Shown: one piece after another, positions 54,063 to 63,522 of the stretch
Numbering within the stretch: position 1 is the stretch's first letter
Layout: each line of letters opens with the position of its first letter
Origin: Hyphomicrobiales bacterium
GTDB taxonomy: Bacteria; Pseudomonadota; Alphaproteobacteria; Rhizobiales; TMED25
Assembly (NCBI GenBank): GCA_029245795.1
Contig: JAQWOP010000010.1
Span: 37,143-101,142, forward strand
Direction of reading: 5' to 3'
DNA length: 64,000 nucleotides
The notes under the pieces: model-generated
Seen by the model: the letters and a program-made list of their open reading frames with translations, nothing else
What the model was told of the DNA's origin: nothing
Database searches by the model: none
Program-made: the position numbers and the translations under genes

Positions 54063-55448
54063 TTATAATAAGTTTTCATATTTATTGCCAATTAAAATTT
54101 CAATCTGTGAAGCAATAGATAATAGTTTTCTTTCAGAATGCGCTGGTGTCACTAATTGAAGTCCAATTGGCATTTTATTATGATCTAAGGCAACCGGTAT
54201 AGTAATTGCCGATAGACCAAGAAGATTTATAGGTGCGGTATTTCTTAACATTAGACCATTCGCCTCGGAGTATTTTTTTTGATCTTCTAATTCTTTAACA
54301 GTAGGAGGAGATATTGGAACCGTGGGAGAGATGATGACATCAAAGTCCTTAAACTTATCTTGAATAGATTTTTCCATATCTTCAAGGAGATCCTTACGTT
54401 GCAGGTATTCTATTGCTGAAAAAGTATGCATATCTTTTATTCTAAATGAAACATTTGGATCTAATGTGTCTTTCATTTCGATCATTTCACCATTTATGAA
54501 TGAAGCAAATTCAGCTGCAGCAAGCCCACCTTTTGTAAATAAATTATAAGATTCATCTATTTCTTTGATGGATTGAACATTTTTGATTTTATTTTTTGTT
54601 TCAATCTTTTTTAATACTTGATGTATTTCTTCGTAAATACTAGCTTCACATTTTTCAAAGAACCAATCACATATTATTGCAGTAAATTTAAAATCATTTT
54701 GGATTTTTTGATTTTTTTCTGCGGAATAGTATAGGCTAGTTTTATCCAATTCTGCAAATGCATAAATAGCATCTTTAACAGTATTAGTAAGTATACCTGG
54801 GGTATCAAAACTTTTACTTAGTGGAACAATACCATTTGTTGACCATCTATTTTTTGTTGTTTTTAAACCAACGTTTCCAGTTACTGAAGCTGGTATTCTT
54901 ACTGATCCAGCTGTATCAGTTCCAAGAGCAATTGATGCAGTATTCGTACAAAGACTGACTCCAGCACCAGCACTAGATCCTCCAGGAACTCTATGGTTTT
55001 TTGAATCCCATGGGTTTATTGGGGTTCCCCAATGTGGATTTATACCTACACCACCAAAAGCAAATTCTACAGTATGAGTTTTTCCAGTAATAAGTGCATG
55101 ATTTTGATCTAAAATATTAATGATTGGGCCTTGAGATTCCCACTTCTTTGGGAGCTCTTTGGGAGTGCCTGCTCTAGTTTTGTAATGATTGACACCAAAT
55201 AAATCTTTGGCAGAAATTGGGATACCACATAATGGAGGACATTTTATAGTTTTTAATTTTTTATCTATATTTATTGCAGATTCAATTATTTTTTTATCAT
55301 CAAATTGAACAAAAGCGTTTTGGCTTGAATTAGATGATTGGAAGTTATTTATAACTTCTTCCGCAATATCTATAGCGGATATATTGCCATCACATAAATC
55401 TTTATTGATTTCAACAATTGATTTTTTATCCAAAATATTTTTTTTCAT
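54063..55448 (-). CDS. Amidase-signature family hydrolase
   Basis: A 461-aa enzyme of the Ser-cisSer-Lys amidase family. Seen: the catalytic Lys in ISAKDLFGV (about residue 80), and the signature GGSSAGAGVSLCTNTASIALGTDTAGSVRIPAS with both serines (from about residue 158). It hydrolyses an unknown amide; GatA is unlikely because no gatB or gatC neighbours exist. It converges on aroE and is divergent from the ACMSD-like gene, so it may belong to the catabolic island as an entry step. Confidence 0.87.
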   Translation of the reverse strand: MKKNILDKKSIVEINKDLCDGNISAIDIAEEVINNFQSSNSSQNAFVQFDDKKIIESAINIDKKLKTIKCPPLCGIPISAKDLFGVNHYKTRAGTPKELPKKWESQGPIINILDQNHALITGKTHTVEFAFGGVGINPHWGTPINPWDSKNHRVPGGSSAGAGVSLCTNTASIALGTDTAGSVRIPASVTGNVGLKTTKNRWSTNGIVPLSKSFDTPGILTNTVKDAIYAFAELDKTSLYYSAEKNQKIQNDFKFTAIICDWFFEKCEASIYEEIHQVLKKIETKNKIKNVQSIKEIDESYNLFTKGGLAAAEFASFINGEMIEMKDTLDPNVSFRIKDMHTFSAIEYLQRKDLLEDMEKSIQDKFKDFDVIISPTVPISPPTVKELEDQKKYSEANGLMLRNTAPINLLGLSAITIPVALDHNKMPIGLQLVTPAHSERKLLSIASQIEILIGNKYENLL

Positions 55449-55518
55449 TTCACTTTGTGTATCTTTTAGCTAGTATGTATTTATTTTATAACATAATTGA
55501 ATTTTAAGAGGGAATAAA

Positions 55519-56610
55519 ATGTCGCACAGTGTAATCGATACACCTAAATTAGGTGATAGCTTGAATAGATACGGACCAACATCAGCAAGAAAAGTATCAA
55601 CAAATAAAATAAAAATGGAATCTATTGCCATTGACACTCATGCCCATGTTCTTATTCCAGAAGCGCATGACTTTATAAGTCCTTTATATAACTTGGGAGA
55701 CATTCCTTTTGTTCATAATTCTAGTGCAGAAACTCTAAATATTCAGCAAATACAAGATAGAGATAGAACTGTTGCATTATCAAGCATTCCCGATCGTCTA
55801 GAATTATTAGAAACTCAAGGTATTGATATGCAAGTTATCGCATCTGTGCCAAATCAATGTTACTATATGGCAAAGGGTGAGGATGCCAATAAAGTTTCAA
55901 GAATAGTTAATGATGGTATTATGAAATGGGTGGATGCTTATCCAGATAAATTTGTAGGATTAGGAACTGTTCCATTACAAGACCTCTCAATAGCCTTAGA
56001 TACCCTAGATTATATAAAAAAAGAGACTGATCTAAAGGGATTACAGATACTTACTAATGTTAATGGTATGGAAATATCTGATAAATCACTAGAGAAATTC
56101 TGGGCAAAGGTTGAGGAATACGATTTGGCAGTAATGCTTCATCCATTAGGTTTTTCTCATGGCGAAAGGTTTGGTAACTATTATTTTACAAATGTCATTG
56201 GAAATCCTCTAGATACAACAGTTGCCCTTCATTATATAATTTTTAATGGTCTGTTAGAGAGATATCCAAATTTAAAAATACTAGGTGTTCACGGTGGTGG
56301 CTTCTTACCTGCTTACTCAGGACGTATTGATCATGCTTGGGGGGCAAGGAAAGATTCATATGGAAATCTTCCAAATCCACCTACTAGTTATTTAAAGAAA
56401 TTATATTTTGATACAACAGTATTCACGCATGAACAGTTAGAATATCTAGTAAATAATTATGGAGATGATCATATTGTCATGGGAACAGACTATCCCTACG
56501 ATATGGCAGAGTACTTCCCAGTTCAGCATATAGTTGATAGCAATCTCACTGATGAGCAAAAGAAGAATGTTGTAGGTCAGACTGCACTTAAATTATTTAA
56601 TATTGAATAA
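55519..56610 (+). CDS. Amidohydrolase_2 / ACMSD-type metal-dependent hydrolase or decarboxylase
   Basis: A 363-aa TIM-barrel metalloenzyme. The HxH metal motif is IDTHAHVLIP (about residue 40), then MLHPLGFSHG, LGVHGGGFLPAYSGRIDH and the metal Asp in MGTDYPYDM. The pattern fits aminocarboxymuconate-semialdehyde decarboxylase (ACMSD) and related resorcylate-type decarboxylases that remove CO2 without redox cofactors, though hydrolases of the same superfamily exist. A good Shine-Dalgarno (GAGGG) precedes the ATG. A 35-residue N-terminal extension precedes the barrel. Convergent with the FAH gene. Confidence 0.85.
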   Translation: MSHSVIDTPKLGDSLNRYGPTSARKVSTNKIKMESIAIDTHAHVLIPEAHDFISPLYNLGDIPFVHNSSAETLNIQQIQDRDRTVALSSIPDRLELLETQGIDMQVIASVPNQCYYMAKGEDANKVSRIVNDGIMKWVDAYPDKFVGLGTVPLQDLSIALDTLDYIKKETDLKGLQILTNVNGMEISDKSLEKFWAKVEEYDLAVMLHPLGFSHGERFGNYYFTNVIGNPLDTTVALHYIIFNGLLERYPNLKILGVHGGGFLPAYSGRIDHAWGARKDSYGNLPNPPTSYLKKLYFDTTVFTHEQLEYLVNNYGDDHIVMGTDYPYDMAEYFPVQHIVDSNLTDEQKKNVVGQTALKLFNIE

Positions 56611-56612
56611 TA

Positions 56613-57593
56613 TTATATACTTGTAAGTTTTCTATCTCTCTCTGTTGAGGTTTTTGATACCTCTTTCTTGGCATATTTTCCTGTGAGCTGAGGCGTGTGA
56701 GCGCCTTCAAGCCCTCTATCTTCGATATGAGTTTTTCTCGTAACTCTCTCCCAAGTGCGTTTTAATGGATCACTTACGTTGAAGTTTAGAGTACCAATTT
56801 TTTCAATTTCCAATTCAACTTTATCCCCATCCATAAATGGATTTAATCCTCTATGATTAGTGCCCGTAGCGATAATATCACCAGGCTCAAGAGCATGGAT
56901 TGAGCTCAACCACTCTATACAACGGGGTATATTATGAGCCATATCATCGGTATTAAAGTTTTGCATAACTACACCGTTATTACGAAGAAGGATTTGGAGA
57001 TTCTGCGGATCATTAATTTCATCTTTGGTAACTAAATATGGTCCAATAGGAGTATAACTCGCACGGGATTTCATTTGAAAAAAGAAGTTTGAAGCAATAA
57101 GACCCCTCGCAGAACCATCAATTAGATTTGTATAACCAAATATATAATCCATGGCATCTTTTTCACTTACATTTTCAGCCCTTTTACCAATCACAATGGC
57201 AAGCTCTGCTTCTCCCTCAAAAATTGTTGCAGGTATATCAGTTAATTCCATTGTGTCGCCATGACCAATAACAGTACTTGTTGCTTTGTGAAATGCATTT
57301 ATTGGTGCAGCTTCTTTTCTTGTGCCATCTTCCATATAATTAACAGCCATACAATCTATATTAGATGGTCGCGGACATGGACTTCTAAGCCTCACACTAT
57401 CGATATCAACTCCATCATTATTATTAACATAATTCTCAATAGGGTCTTTATAAGTATCGTACTTCTCAATCAGTCCATTGATTAAATCTCTAGAGTCTCT
57501 ATTGGGTATATCAGAAAGTTGATCTGTTATATCAATGACTTTATTTTCTATTAAAACACCAAGTCTGAAGTCGTTAAAATATAGAAATTTCAT
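56613..57593 (-). CDS. Fumarylacetoacetate hydrolase (FAH) family protein
   Basis: A 326-aa FAH-fold enzyme. The metal and substrate residues are in the C-terminal domain: EGEAELAIVIGKRAENVS (acidic ligands), IFGYTNLIDGSARG, and IATGTNHRG. The family cleaves C-C bonds in acylpyruvates or decarboxylates/hydrates oxo-acids at the ends of aromatic and sugar-acid pathways. It is the last gene of the compact six-gene run, 24 nt after the bicupin, and has GGAGA before its start. Confidence 0.88.
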   Translation of the reverse strand: MKFLYFNDFRLGVLIENKVIDITDQLSDIPNRDSRDLINGLIEKYDTYKDPIENYVNNNDGVDIDSVRLRSPCPRPSNIDCMAVNYMEDGTRKEAAPINAFHKATSTVIGHGDTMELTDIPATIFEGEAELAIVIGKRAENVSEKDAMDYIFGYTNLIDGSARGLIASNFFFQMKSRASYTPIGPYLVTKDEINDPQNLQILLRNNGVVMQNFNTDDMAHNIPRCIEWLSSIHALEPGDIIATGTNHRGLNPFMDGDKVELEIEKIGTLNFNVSDPLKRTWERVTRKTHIEDRGLEGAHTPQLTGKYAKKEVSKTSTERDRKLTSI

Positions 57594-57617
57594 TTTTTTT
57601 ATTCTCCATAAATCTTT

Positions 57618-58454
57618 TTAAGATAAATCTTCTTCTGTTACGTCACCTAGATAGACATATCCGGTTTCTTCAACACTACCAGAACCAATATACAGACCGA
57701 CAGCATGAATTGGCTCACTATCACTTATGTTATAAAGCCAGTGTTCTACTCCCTTTGGTATATAATGAAAATGTCCAGCTTCTATTTCTGTTTTTTCACC
57801 ACCAGCTCCAGCTATTCCCCTACCAGAAACAATATAATAAATTTCTTCACAATTAGTATGCATATGTTTTTTATGAATGGCTTTGGGCATAAATCTTGCA
57901 TTAAATACAGTTGTTGTTGAGCCATTCTTTTTACTTATTGGCAACCTAAAATCAGTTATTGACCAACCATCGCCTTTATTCATTTTTTCTGGTTCAACAT
58001 CATCAATATGAACTAGTATTCCCTCACTAAAACCACTTCTTTCTGTATTTAAATCTTCTTCTGTAACGGGTCCGCAATATTGATATCCTGTATCTTCAAC
58101 ATCTTTAGCTCCAATATAGAATCCTATAACTTCTGCATTAGCATCTTGGGTTTCATTATGGAAAAAATGTTCAGAATTTGCAGGCATAACTCTAAAATGT
58201 CCAGCTCGCACGTTTGTTCTTCCAGCTCCTTGACCTACAACTCCATGACCTTTTAAATACATAGCAATTTCTGGACAACGAGAGTGAAGATGTTTGCTAT
58301 GTGTTGATCCAGGTTTAAAAATAGAATGGAAAACTGTTGTAGAGGACCCACTCTCTCCGGTTATAGGTAATTTAAATTCAGATATATTCCAGCCATTTTT
58401 AGCTTCCATTTTAGTAATGGGAACGTCTCTAACATGAATTGGAGGATATTTCAT
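57618..58454 (-). CDS. Bicupin protein with internally duplicated cupin_2 domains
   Basis: A 278-aa protein made of two similar barrels (about 30-110 and 165-245). Both carry ligand motifs: HSKHLHSRCPEI with NSEHFFH, and HKKHMHTNCEEI with GVEHWLY. The halves also share STTVFH/STTVFN and the ending GFYIGAKDVEDTGYQY versus GLYIGSGSVEETGYVY, a clear internal duplication. It may be a metal dioxygenase, isomerase or storage-like protein; gentisate-type dioxygenases are bicupins, but homology to them is not shown. A strong AAGGAGAAA Shine-Dalgarno indicates high translation. Confidence 0.85.
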   Translation of the reverse strand: MKYPPIHVRDVPITKMEAKNGWNISEFKLPITGESGSSTTVFHSIFKPGSTHSKHLHSRCPEIAMYLKGHGVVGQGAGRTNVRAGHFRVMPANSEHFFHNETQDANAEVIGFYIGAKDVEDTGYQYCGPVTEEDLNTERSGFSEGILVHIDDVEPEKMNKGDGWSITDFRLPISKKNGSTTTVFNARFMPKAIHKKHMHTNCEEIYYIVSGRGIAGAGGEKTEIEAGHFHYIPKGVEHWLYNISDSEPIHAVGLYIGSGSVEETGYVYLGDVTEEDLS

Positions 58455-58465
58455 TTCTTTCTCCT

Positions 58466-58648
58466 TTAGATAAATTTGTCAATAAGTGTAATTAACCAGC
58501 CATATACTAGGGCGCCAAGGATTGCGCCATAAATTAGGAACTGTCCAGGACCTGGTATTTCTCTTTTACCCCTATAGAGGATCCAAGAGAACTGCATAAT
58601 CCCAAGAATTGCACCAAGTATAAACCACTTATAATTTAATAAATCCAT
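58466..58648 (-). CDS. 60-aa two-helix membrane protein, partner of the transporter
   Basis: Hydrophobic protein with two predicted membrane segments (about 8-26 and 38-56) joined by YRGKREIPGPGQ. Its ATG shares one base with the stop of the large membrane protein (TAATG), so translation is coupled. This suggests a small subunit or stabiliser of that transporter, by analogy with small subunits in other systems (inference). Not recognised as a named family. Confidence 0.7.
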   Translation of the reverse strand: MDLLNYKWFILGAILGIMQFSWILYRGKREIPGPGQFLIYGAILGALVYGWLITLIDKFI

Positions 58649-60081
58649 TATGTAACTATAAATTCATTTGCAATTATAATCCAGACAGATAATAATAGTC
58701 CACCAATAATTGTAAACCATCCGTTCCAATTCAAACCAGCATGGTGAGGGGTAACCTTTCCCAATCTTGCTATTAATAGTGTGGATGCCGTGAAAGGAGA
58801 GCTAATACCTGTTATTGCCCACCCTGCTGTAAGAGCTACTATTATACTATTTGGTGAAATTCCCATTACTGCAGCCGAGGGTATAAGAGGGCCAATCATA
58901 TAAACAGCTAATATAGGATTCATACCAATTTGACCACAAAGGGGCATAATCCATATAATAGAAATCAAAATAATAGAGGCAGGTAAAGCATCAAGGAAGC
59001 TCATACTATCTCCAGCAAGTTGATCAATTAAACTTGACCCCATGATTCCTATAAAGGCTGCCATAATGAGAACAATTAGCTCGGCTTTGTAATTATAAAT
59101 ATCATCATTGATAAATTCATCTACCCTATGTTTTGTGCTATAAAACATTTTTTTGGTATTGCCCATATTTTGATAAGCAACCCAAGCAATACTATAAATA
59201 GGCACAACTAACATAACTATGGGAACAGCTTTTAAATCTGTATAGTCCATTAATATAAATATCATTCCCAAAAGTGTTATAAAAATAAAGGCAAGCGGAA
59301 TTAGAGTATGCCAAGTTCCGTTTGAAGAAAAATCTTCCAATTCTATTTTAGATTTTAATTTCTGGCTACTTAAATAATCAAGAGCCCAACCTAGTAAGAT
59401 CAATATAAAAGCACTTATTATACATGATATAGCAGCACCTTTCCAGGAGGTGTCAGGTATAACAGATGTCGTTATAGCTATTGAGAATGTGAGAGGAGAC
59501 CAACAGGTCATGGCAACAAAACCTCGTTGAACGGCAAGAAGCATAGACTTTCTTTTGATTGCCCTCATCTCAAGATTTTTAATATCACTACTTCCTTTTT
59601 CAGCTAAGCTGCCAAGAAGTGATATTGATCCAAAACTAAGAATAACTCCAAACATATGCCCACCAAAACTGAGAGTTAAATATCTTAGATTTGATTTTTG
59701 TTCTGCCAGATATTTACCACATTTTTCCATGGAAGGAGAAGATGCAGCAGCTTTTCTAAGACAGCACAAAGATAGAAAAAAAGTTGCTACAAATGTAGAC
59801 TTTGTTAGTGCTTCAATCGATACAGAGAACCAATCTGGTAATAGGAATATAGAACAAAATGTTAAAAAAAGTCCAACTATGAGAAACAATTTTCTGGATA
59901 GAGATAAATTATTTAATGATAGGGATAAATATATAATAATTAAAAAAGCAGATATGATATAAGGTGCTCTGATTCCTGACCATTCAGAAAGTATTACATT
60001 AATCATAACAAATGGCATGAGTAATGTTGCAATTGTGCGAAGCTTTGACTCACTTTTTCGATAGGTTTCAGCGATATTCAT
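58648..60081 (-). CDS. Polytopic membrane transporter, unrecognised family
   Basis: A 477-aa protein with about 11-12 hydrophobic segments and two half-like sections, with a central hydrophilic loop. A glycine- and serine-rich segment (GVILSFGSISLLGSLAEKG) and a late LTAGWAITGISSPFTASTLL may form substrate-site hairpins of the type seen in ion-transporter-superfamily carriers, but I do not recognise the family. The 60-aa membrane gene follows by overlap and bicupin/FAH genes follow that, so it probably moves the substrate of this pathway. Confidence 0.72.
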   Translation of the reverse strand: MNIAETYRKSESKLRTIATLLMPFVMINVILSEWSGIRAPYIISAFLIIIYLSLSLNNLSLSRKLFLIVGLFLTFCSIFLLPDWFSVSIEALTKSTFVATFFLSLCCLRKAAASSPSMEKCGKYLAEQKSNLRYLTLSFGGHMFGVILSFGSISLLGSLAEKGSSDIKNLEMRAIKRKSMLLAVQRGFVAMTCWSPLTFSIAITTSVIPDTSWKGAAISCIISAFILILLGWALDYLSSQKLKSKIELEDFSSNGTWHTLIPLAFIFITLLGMIFILMDYTDLKAVPIVMLVVPIYSIAWVAYQNMGNTKKMFYSTKHRVDEFINDDIYNYKAELIVLIMAAFIGIMGSSLIDQLAGDSMSFLDALPASIILISIIWIMPLCGQIGMNPILAVYMIGPLIPSAAVMGISPNSIIVALTAGWAITGISSPFTASTLLIARLGKVTPHHAGLNWNGWFTIIGGLLLSVWIIIANEFIVT

Positions 60082-60090
60082 TTATTTGAT

Positions 60091-61293
60091 TTACGTATTT
60101 TTGATGAATATAAAATTTAATACGATTATTGTAATCATTGCAAGACTTGTTGTTGTTAATTGAGCAATACTAAAAACGAAGGAGGAGGTCATTTCAATAT
60201 TAGCTAATATTACTGTTATTATTGCACCCCAACCAAAATGAAGAAACCCCCCTAATGCAGAGGCAGAACCTGCTATTTCAGGTTTAACAGTATTCAGAGC
60301 GGAAGCATAGCAATTACCAAGTAATAATCCTGTCCCAAAATTTGAGATAGCAAAAGCAATCAGAACTGGCAATGGTGTCTGTACTTCGATAATTCCGAAA
60401 AATAATTGCAATACCCCACCTGAGCAACTAAATATTCCGCCAATTATAATAATCTTATCGACAGTAATATAATCCATTAATTTTCTTGAAAGAAAAGTTG
60501 CTGCAACAAAAAGTGATGGCATAACCATTACATAAAAACCAAAAACTTCTGGACTAACTCCCATTATAACAATGAAAATAATTGGAGAAGCTACAACGTA
60601 AGCTTGCATCGCTCCACTTGCAAAAGCTGTAATCAGGCTATATGAGGTGAATTCTTTATTTTTTAAAAGTGTAATATAATTGCTAAAAAGAGTTTGTATT
60701 TTTGGGGGCTTACGTAGTTCTTTCGGCAAGGTTTCTTTAAGGTTAATGAATGTAAGAATTAAAACAACAAATCCAATAATGCTAGTGAAGAGGAATGTTG
60801 CTCTCCAGCTAAACCAACTTGTAAGGAATCCTCCTATGAAAGGAGCCATGATTGGACCAATTGCCATTGCAATCGCAACATAGGACATAGCTTTAGCAGC
60901 AGCTAATCCCTCAGATGTATCTCTAATAATTGCTCTGCTTATGACTAAAGTTGAGCAGGCACCTGTAGCTTGTACAACTCTACATAAAAGAAGGGTTTGA
61001 ATATCATTGGCATTTGCGCATAAATAACTAGCAATTGTAAATAGTAATATACCCAACATAACAATTGGCTTCCTACCAAATTTATCGGATAAAGGCCCGA
61101 TAATCAGTTGCGTTGAGGCGAATGCCGCAAGATATACAGGAACCATAGTTTGGACAATGGATCTAGATATGTTTAATTCAACCGCAATTGATGGCAAGCC
61201 AGGCAAGAAAATTGTAGATGCTACTTGCCCTGCAAATAACATTGTAAAAAGTACTGCAATTGGAGCTTGTTTTTTTACCTGCGTATGGGGCAT
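60091..61293 (-). CDS. MFS transporter, Bcr/CflA type
   Basis: A 400-aa major-facilitator protein with 12 predicted helices. The N-terminal GQVASTIFLPGLPSIAVELN and MFS motif A LIIGPLSDKFGRKP match the Bcr/CflA drug-efflux group. The substrate is unknown. Its start shares one base with the stop of the upstream MFS gene (TAATG), and the next gene starts 9 nt downstream, so it is part of the six-gene run. Confidence 0.87.
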   Translation of the reverse strand: MPHTQVKKQAPIAVLFTMLFAGQVASTIFLPGLPSIAVELNISRSIVQTMVPVYLAAFASTQLIIGPLSDKFGRKPIVMLGILLFTIASYLCANANDIQTLLLCRVVQATGACSTLVISRAIIRDTSEGLAAAKAMSYVAIAMAIGPIMAPFIGGFLTSWFSWRATFLFTSIIGFVVLILTFINLKETLPKELRKPPKIQTLFSNYITLLKNKEFTSYSLITAFASGAMQAYVVASPIIFIVIMGVSPEVFGFYVMVMPSLFVAATFLSRKLMDYITVDKIIIIGGIFSCSGGVLQLFFGIIEVQTPLPVLIAFAISNFGTGLLLGNCYASALNTVKPEIAGSASALGGFLHFGWGAIITVILANIEMTSSFVFSIAQLTTTSLAMITIIVLNFIFIKNT

Positions 61294-62537
61294 TATATTT
61301 TATAAGATCTACTATATATAATTAGGAGTGCTTGAGTAATTATTACTAGAACTATTCCTGAAATGCCAACATAAAAAAAAGTATTTGATATTCCATAAAT
61401 ATCAGAAAAAACTCCATTCAAAATTGACCCTAATGCATTACCCCCTATTGCCGTAGCTAGCCACAAACTCGCGACTCTGGCTCTATAGGTATCAGTTAAT
61501 TGCATTTGAACTGTCGATTGCATATCAATGGCAACATTTGTTACAGATGCGCCTCCTATAAAAGCCGCTAATAAAGCCATATTCCAAGTATCAGCTTGAC
61601 CAAGCATTGTCACGGATAATAAGCCAACTATGAGAGAACCTTTTGCAATCAGAGGAATACCATTATCGTTATATGTTTTTTTTCTTGAGGCGATAAGGAA
61701 AGCGCTTATGAGAGCGCCAGCACCTGCTACCGCCATAATCTTTCCTAATCCCTCCGCTCCCATATTAAATTTACCATCAGCTAAAGCAGGAAGAAGTTCA
61801 TGACAACCCCTAATAATTACCGAAGATATTAAAGTTAATATTATACATTCAAGGATTATTATATTTTTATATACAACTTTAGCACCATCATATAATTCAT
61901 ATAAGAAATTTGTATCCGTTGATTTCTTATCACCCTTTTTAGGGGTAAGTTTTATCAAAGATAGGGTAATAAGAGCTGGCAGAAAAAAGATTGTAGATAT
62001 TAAAATTGTATATTTTGTACCAACTAACCCTATCATTATTCCACCAATGCTTGGGCCGACAATCCGAGCCACTTGGAAATTCATGGCATTAAAAGCAACA
62101 GCATTTGCAATTGTTGGTTTATCGACAATTCTTGGCACAATAGTTTGTCTTGCCGAACCATGCGCACTGTTGGCTGTCCCAATAATTAATGCTACAAAAC
62201 AAAGTGTGGAAATTGAGAGTGTATCTGTTACATGCATCAGAAAAATTGTAAAAGCCATAAGAGCCTGAATTAGCTGAGCCAGAATTGCAGTGCGCAGAGG
62301 TTCTATGCGATCCAGTAAAACTCCAAAAAAAGGAATTGTTGTAATGTATGGAAGAAATAAGAAGAAAGATAATAATCCAACATATGTACTCGAACCGGTT
62401 AGGTCCCAGGCAATCCAGCTTATGACAATTCTTGTTATCCATACAGCTAGCATGGAAGGTGTCATACCAAATAAATAGTATCGAAAATACTTATTATGAA
62501 GCGCAGGGTATCGAATAATTTTTCCTTTTATGGACAA
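61293..62537 (-). CDS. MFS transporter, MFS_3/EntS-like
   Basis: A 414-aa major-facilitator protein of the transmembrane-secretion-effector type (MFS_3). The degenerate motif A is PFFGVLLDRIEPLRTAIL, and further signatures include GTANSAHGSARQTIVPRIV and MQLTDTYRARVASLWLATAIGGNALGSILNG. Such proteins often export siderophores, peptides or small acids. It is the first gene of the compact minus-strand run and is translationally linked to the Bcr/CflA gene. It is divergent from the alpha/beta hydrolase gene across a 94-nt gap that probably contains both promoters. Confidence 0.85.
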   Translation of the reverse strand: MSIKGKIIRYPALHNKYFRYYLFGMTPSMLAVWITRIVISWIAWDLTGSSTYVGLLSFFLFLPYITTIPFFGVLLDRIEPLRTAILAQLIQALMAFTIFLMHVTDTLSISTLCFVALIIGTANSAHGSARQTIVPRIVDKPTIANAVAFNAMNFQVARIVGPSIGGIMIGLVGTKYTILISTIFFLPALITLSLIKLTPKKGDKKSTDTNFLYELYDGAKVVYKNIIILECIILTLISSVIIRGCHELLPALADGKFNMGAEGLGKIMAVAGAGALISAFLIASRKKTYNDNGIPLIAKGSLIVGLLSVTMLGQADTWNMALLAAFIGGASVTNVAIDMQSTVQMQLTDTYRARVASLWLATAIGGNALGSILNGVFSDIYGISNTFFYVGISGIVLVIITQALLIIYSRSYKI

Positions 62538-62631
62538 ATCTTGTGGTGTTTAATTTATACGTGGTATTTTATATATAATTTACTATATTATTCTATACAA
62601 ATTCAAATAAATTGTTTAAGAAATTTATATT

Positions 62632-63468
62632 GTGGAACAAATAAATAAACAAATAGAAACTATAAAAAATCTCTCAGAGCAGAAGATTATTCTCTCTAAG
62701 GAAAATACTAAGATCTCATTTAGAATCTGGGGTCAATCTGGTCCTATCCTTGTCTTATTACACGGCGGCTATGGATCTTGGATGCATTTTTTGAAAAATG
62801 TCGAAGAATTATCAAAGAATTTTCAGGTCATAGTCCCCGATATGCCAGGATTTGGTGAATCTGAACCTTTCCCAAAAGTACCAAATCTCGATGAGTATGC
62901 TCAAACTTTAGTTGATGCCCTCTACTCCCTCACTAATGGAAGTAACTATAATATTATTGGTTTTTCTTTCGGATCAGCAATTGGATCTCATATGATCAAG
63001 TTTGCTGGGGATAAGGTTAATAGACTGACGCTAGTTGGGTATAATAGAACAGGTAATATGCCTTTTAAGAGACCCAAAATGATCAGTTGGCGTGATGCAA
63101 AAACAGAAGAAGAATTAAATGCGGCGCAAAGACATAATTTATCGGTCATGATGATACATAAGCAAGAAAAGATTGATGAAATGGCAATTAATCTGCAGAC
63201 TTTAAATACTCGTGGAACAAAAGTTAGAAGTCTTGAGATTGTTGCATCGCATGATCTACCAAATAGGATTCTAAACATATCTCAGCCTATTGATATTATA
63301 TGGGGTGAATTTGATGTCACACTAATCAAAGGAATTGATGATGCTCAAAGCAGGATGAAAGAATTAATTCCTGATGTTAAATTTCATATAATACCAAACT
63401 CAGGCCATTGGATTCAATTTGAGGAGTATGACAAATTTAACTCAACTATTGAAAAGATTTATCTATAA
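62632..63468 (+). CDS. Alpha/beta hydrolase
   Basis: A 278-aa serine hydrolase. Seen: oxyanion segment LLHGGYGSWMHFL, MPGFGESEPF, the nucleophile elbow GFSFGSAIG (Ser about residue 112), acid residue in WGEFDVTLI and His in NSGHWIQFEEYDKF. Resembles meta-cleavage-product and enol-lactone hydrolases but the substrate cannot be read off. GTG start chosen because the frame begins there after stops; a longer start is not available. Divergent from the MFS pair. Confidence 0.85.
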   Translation: MEQINKQIETIKNLSEQKIILSKENTKISFRIWGQSGPILVLLHGGYGSWMHFLKNVEELSKNFQVIVPDMPGFGESEPFPKVPNLDEYAQTLVDALYSLTNGSNYNIIGFSFGSAIGSHMIKFAGDKVNRLTLVGYNRTGNMPFKRPKMISWRDAKTEEELNAAQRHNLSVMMIHKQEKIDEMAINLQTLNTRGTKVRSLEIVASHDLPNRILNISQPIDIIWGEFDVTLIKGIDDAQSRMKELIPDVKFHIIPNSGHWIQFEEYDKFNSTIEKIYL

Positions 63469-63522
63469 AACGAGCTAATAATCAAAAATATATTGGTTAA
63501 AATATACTGAGACAATCACATA

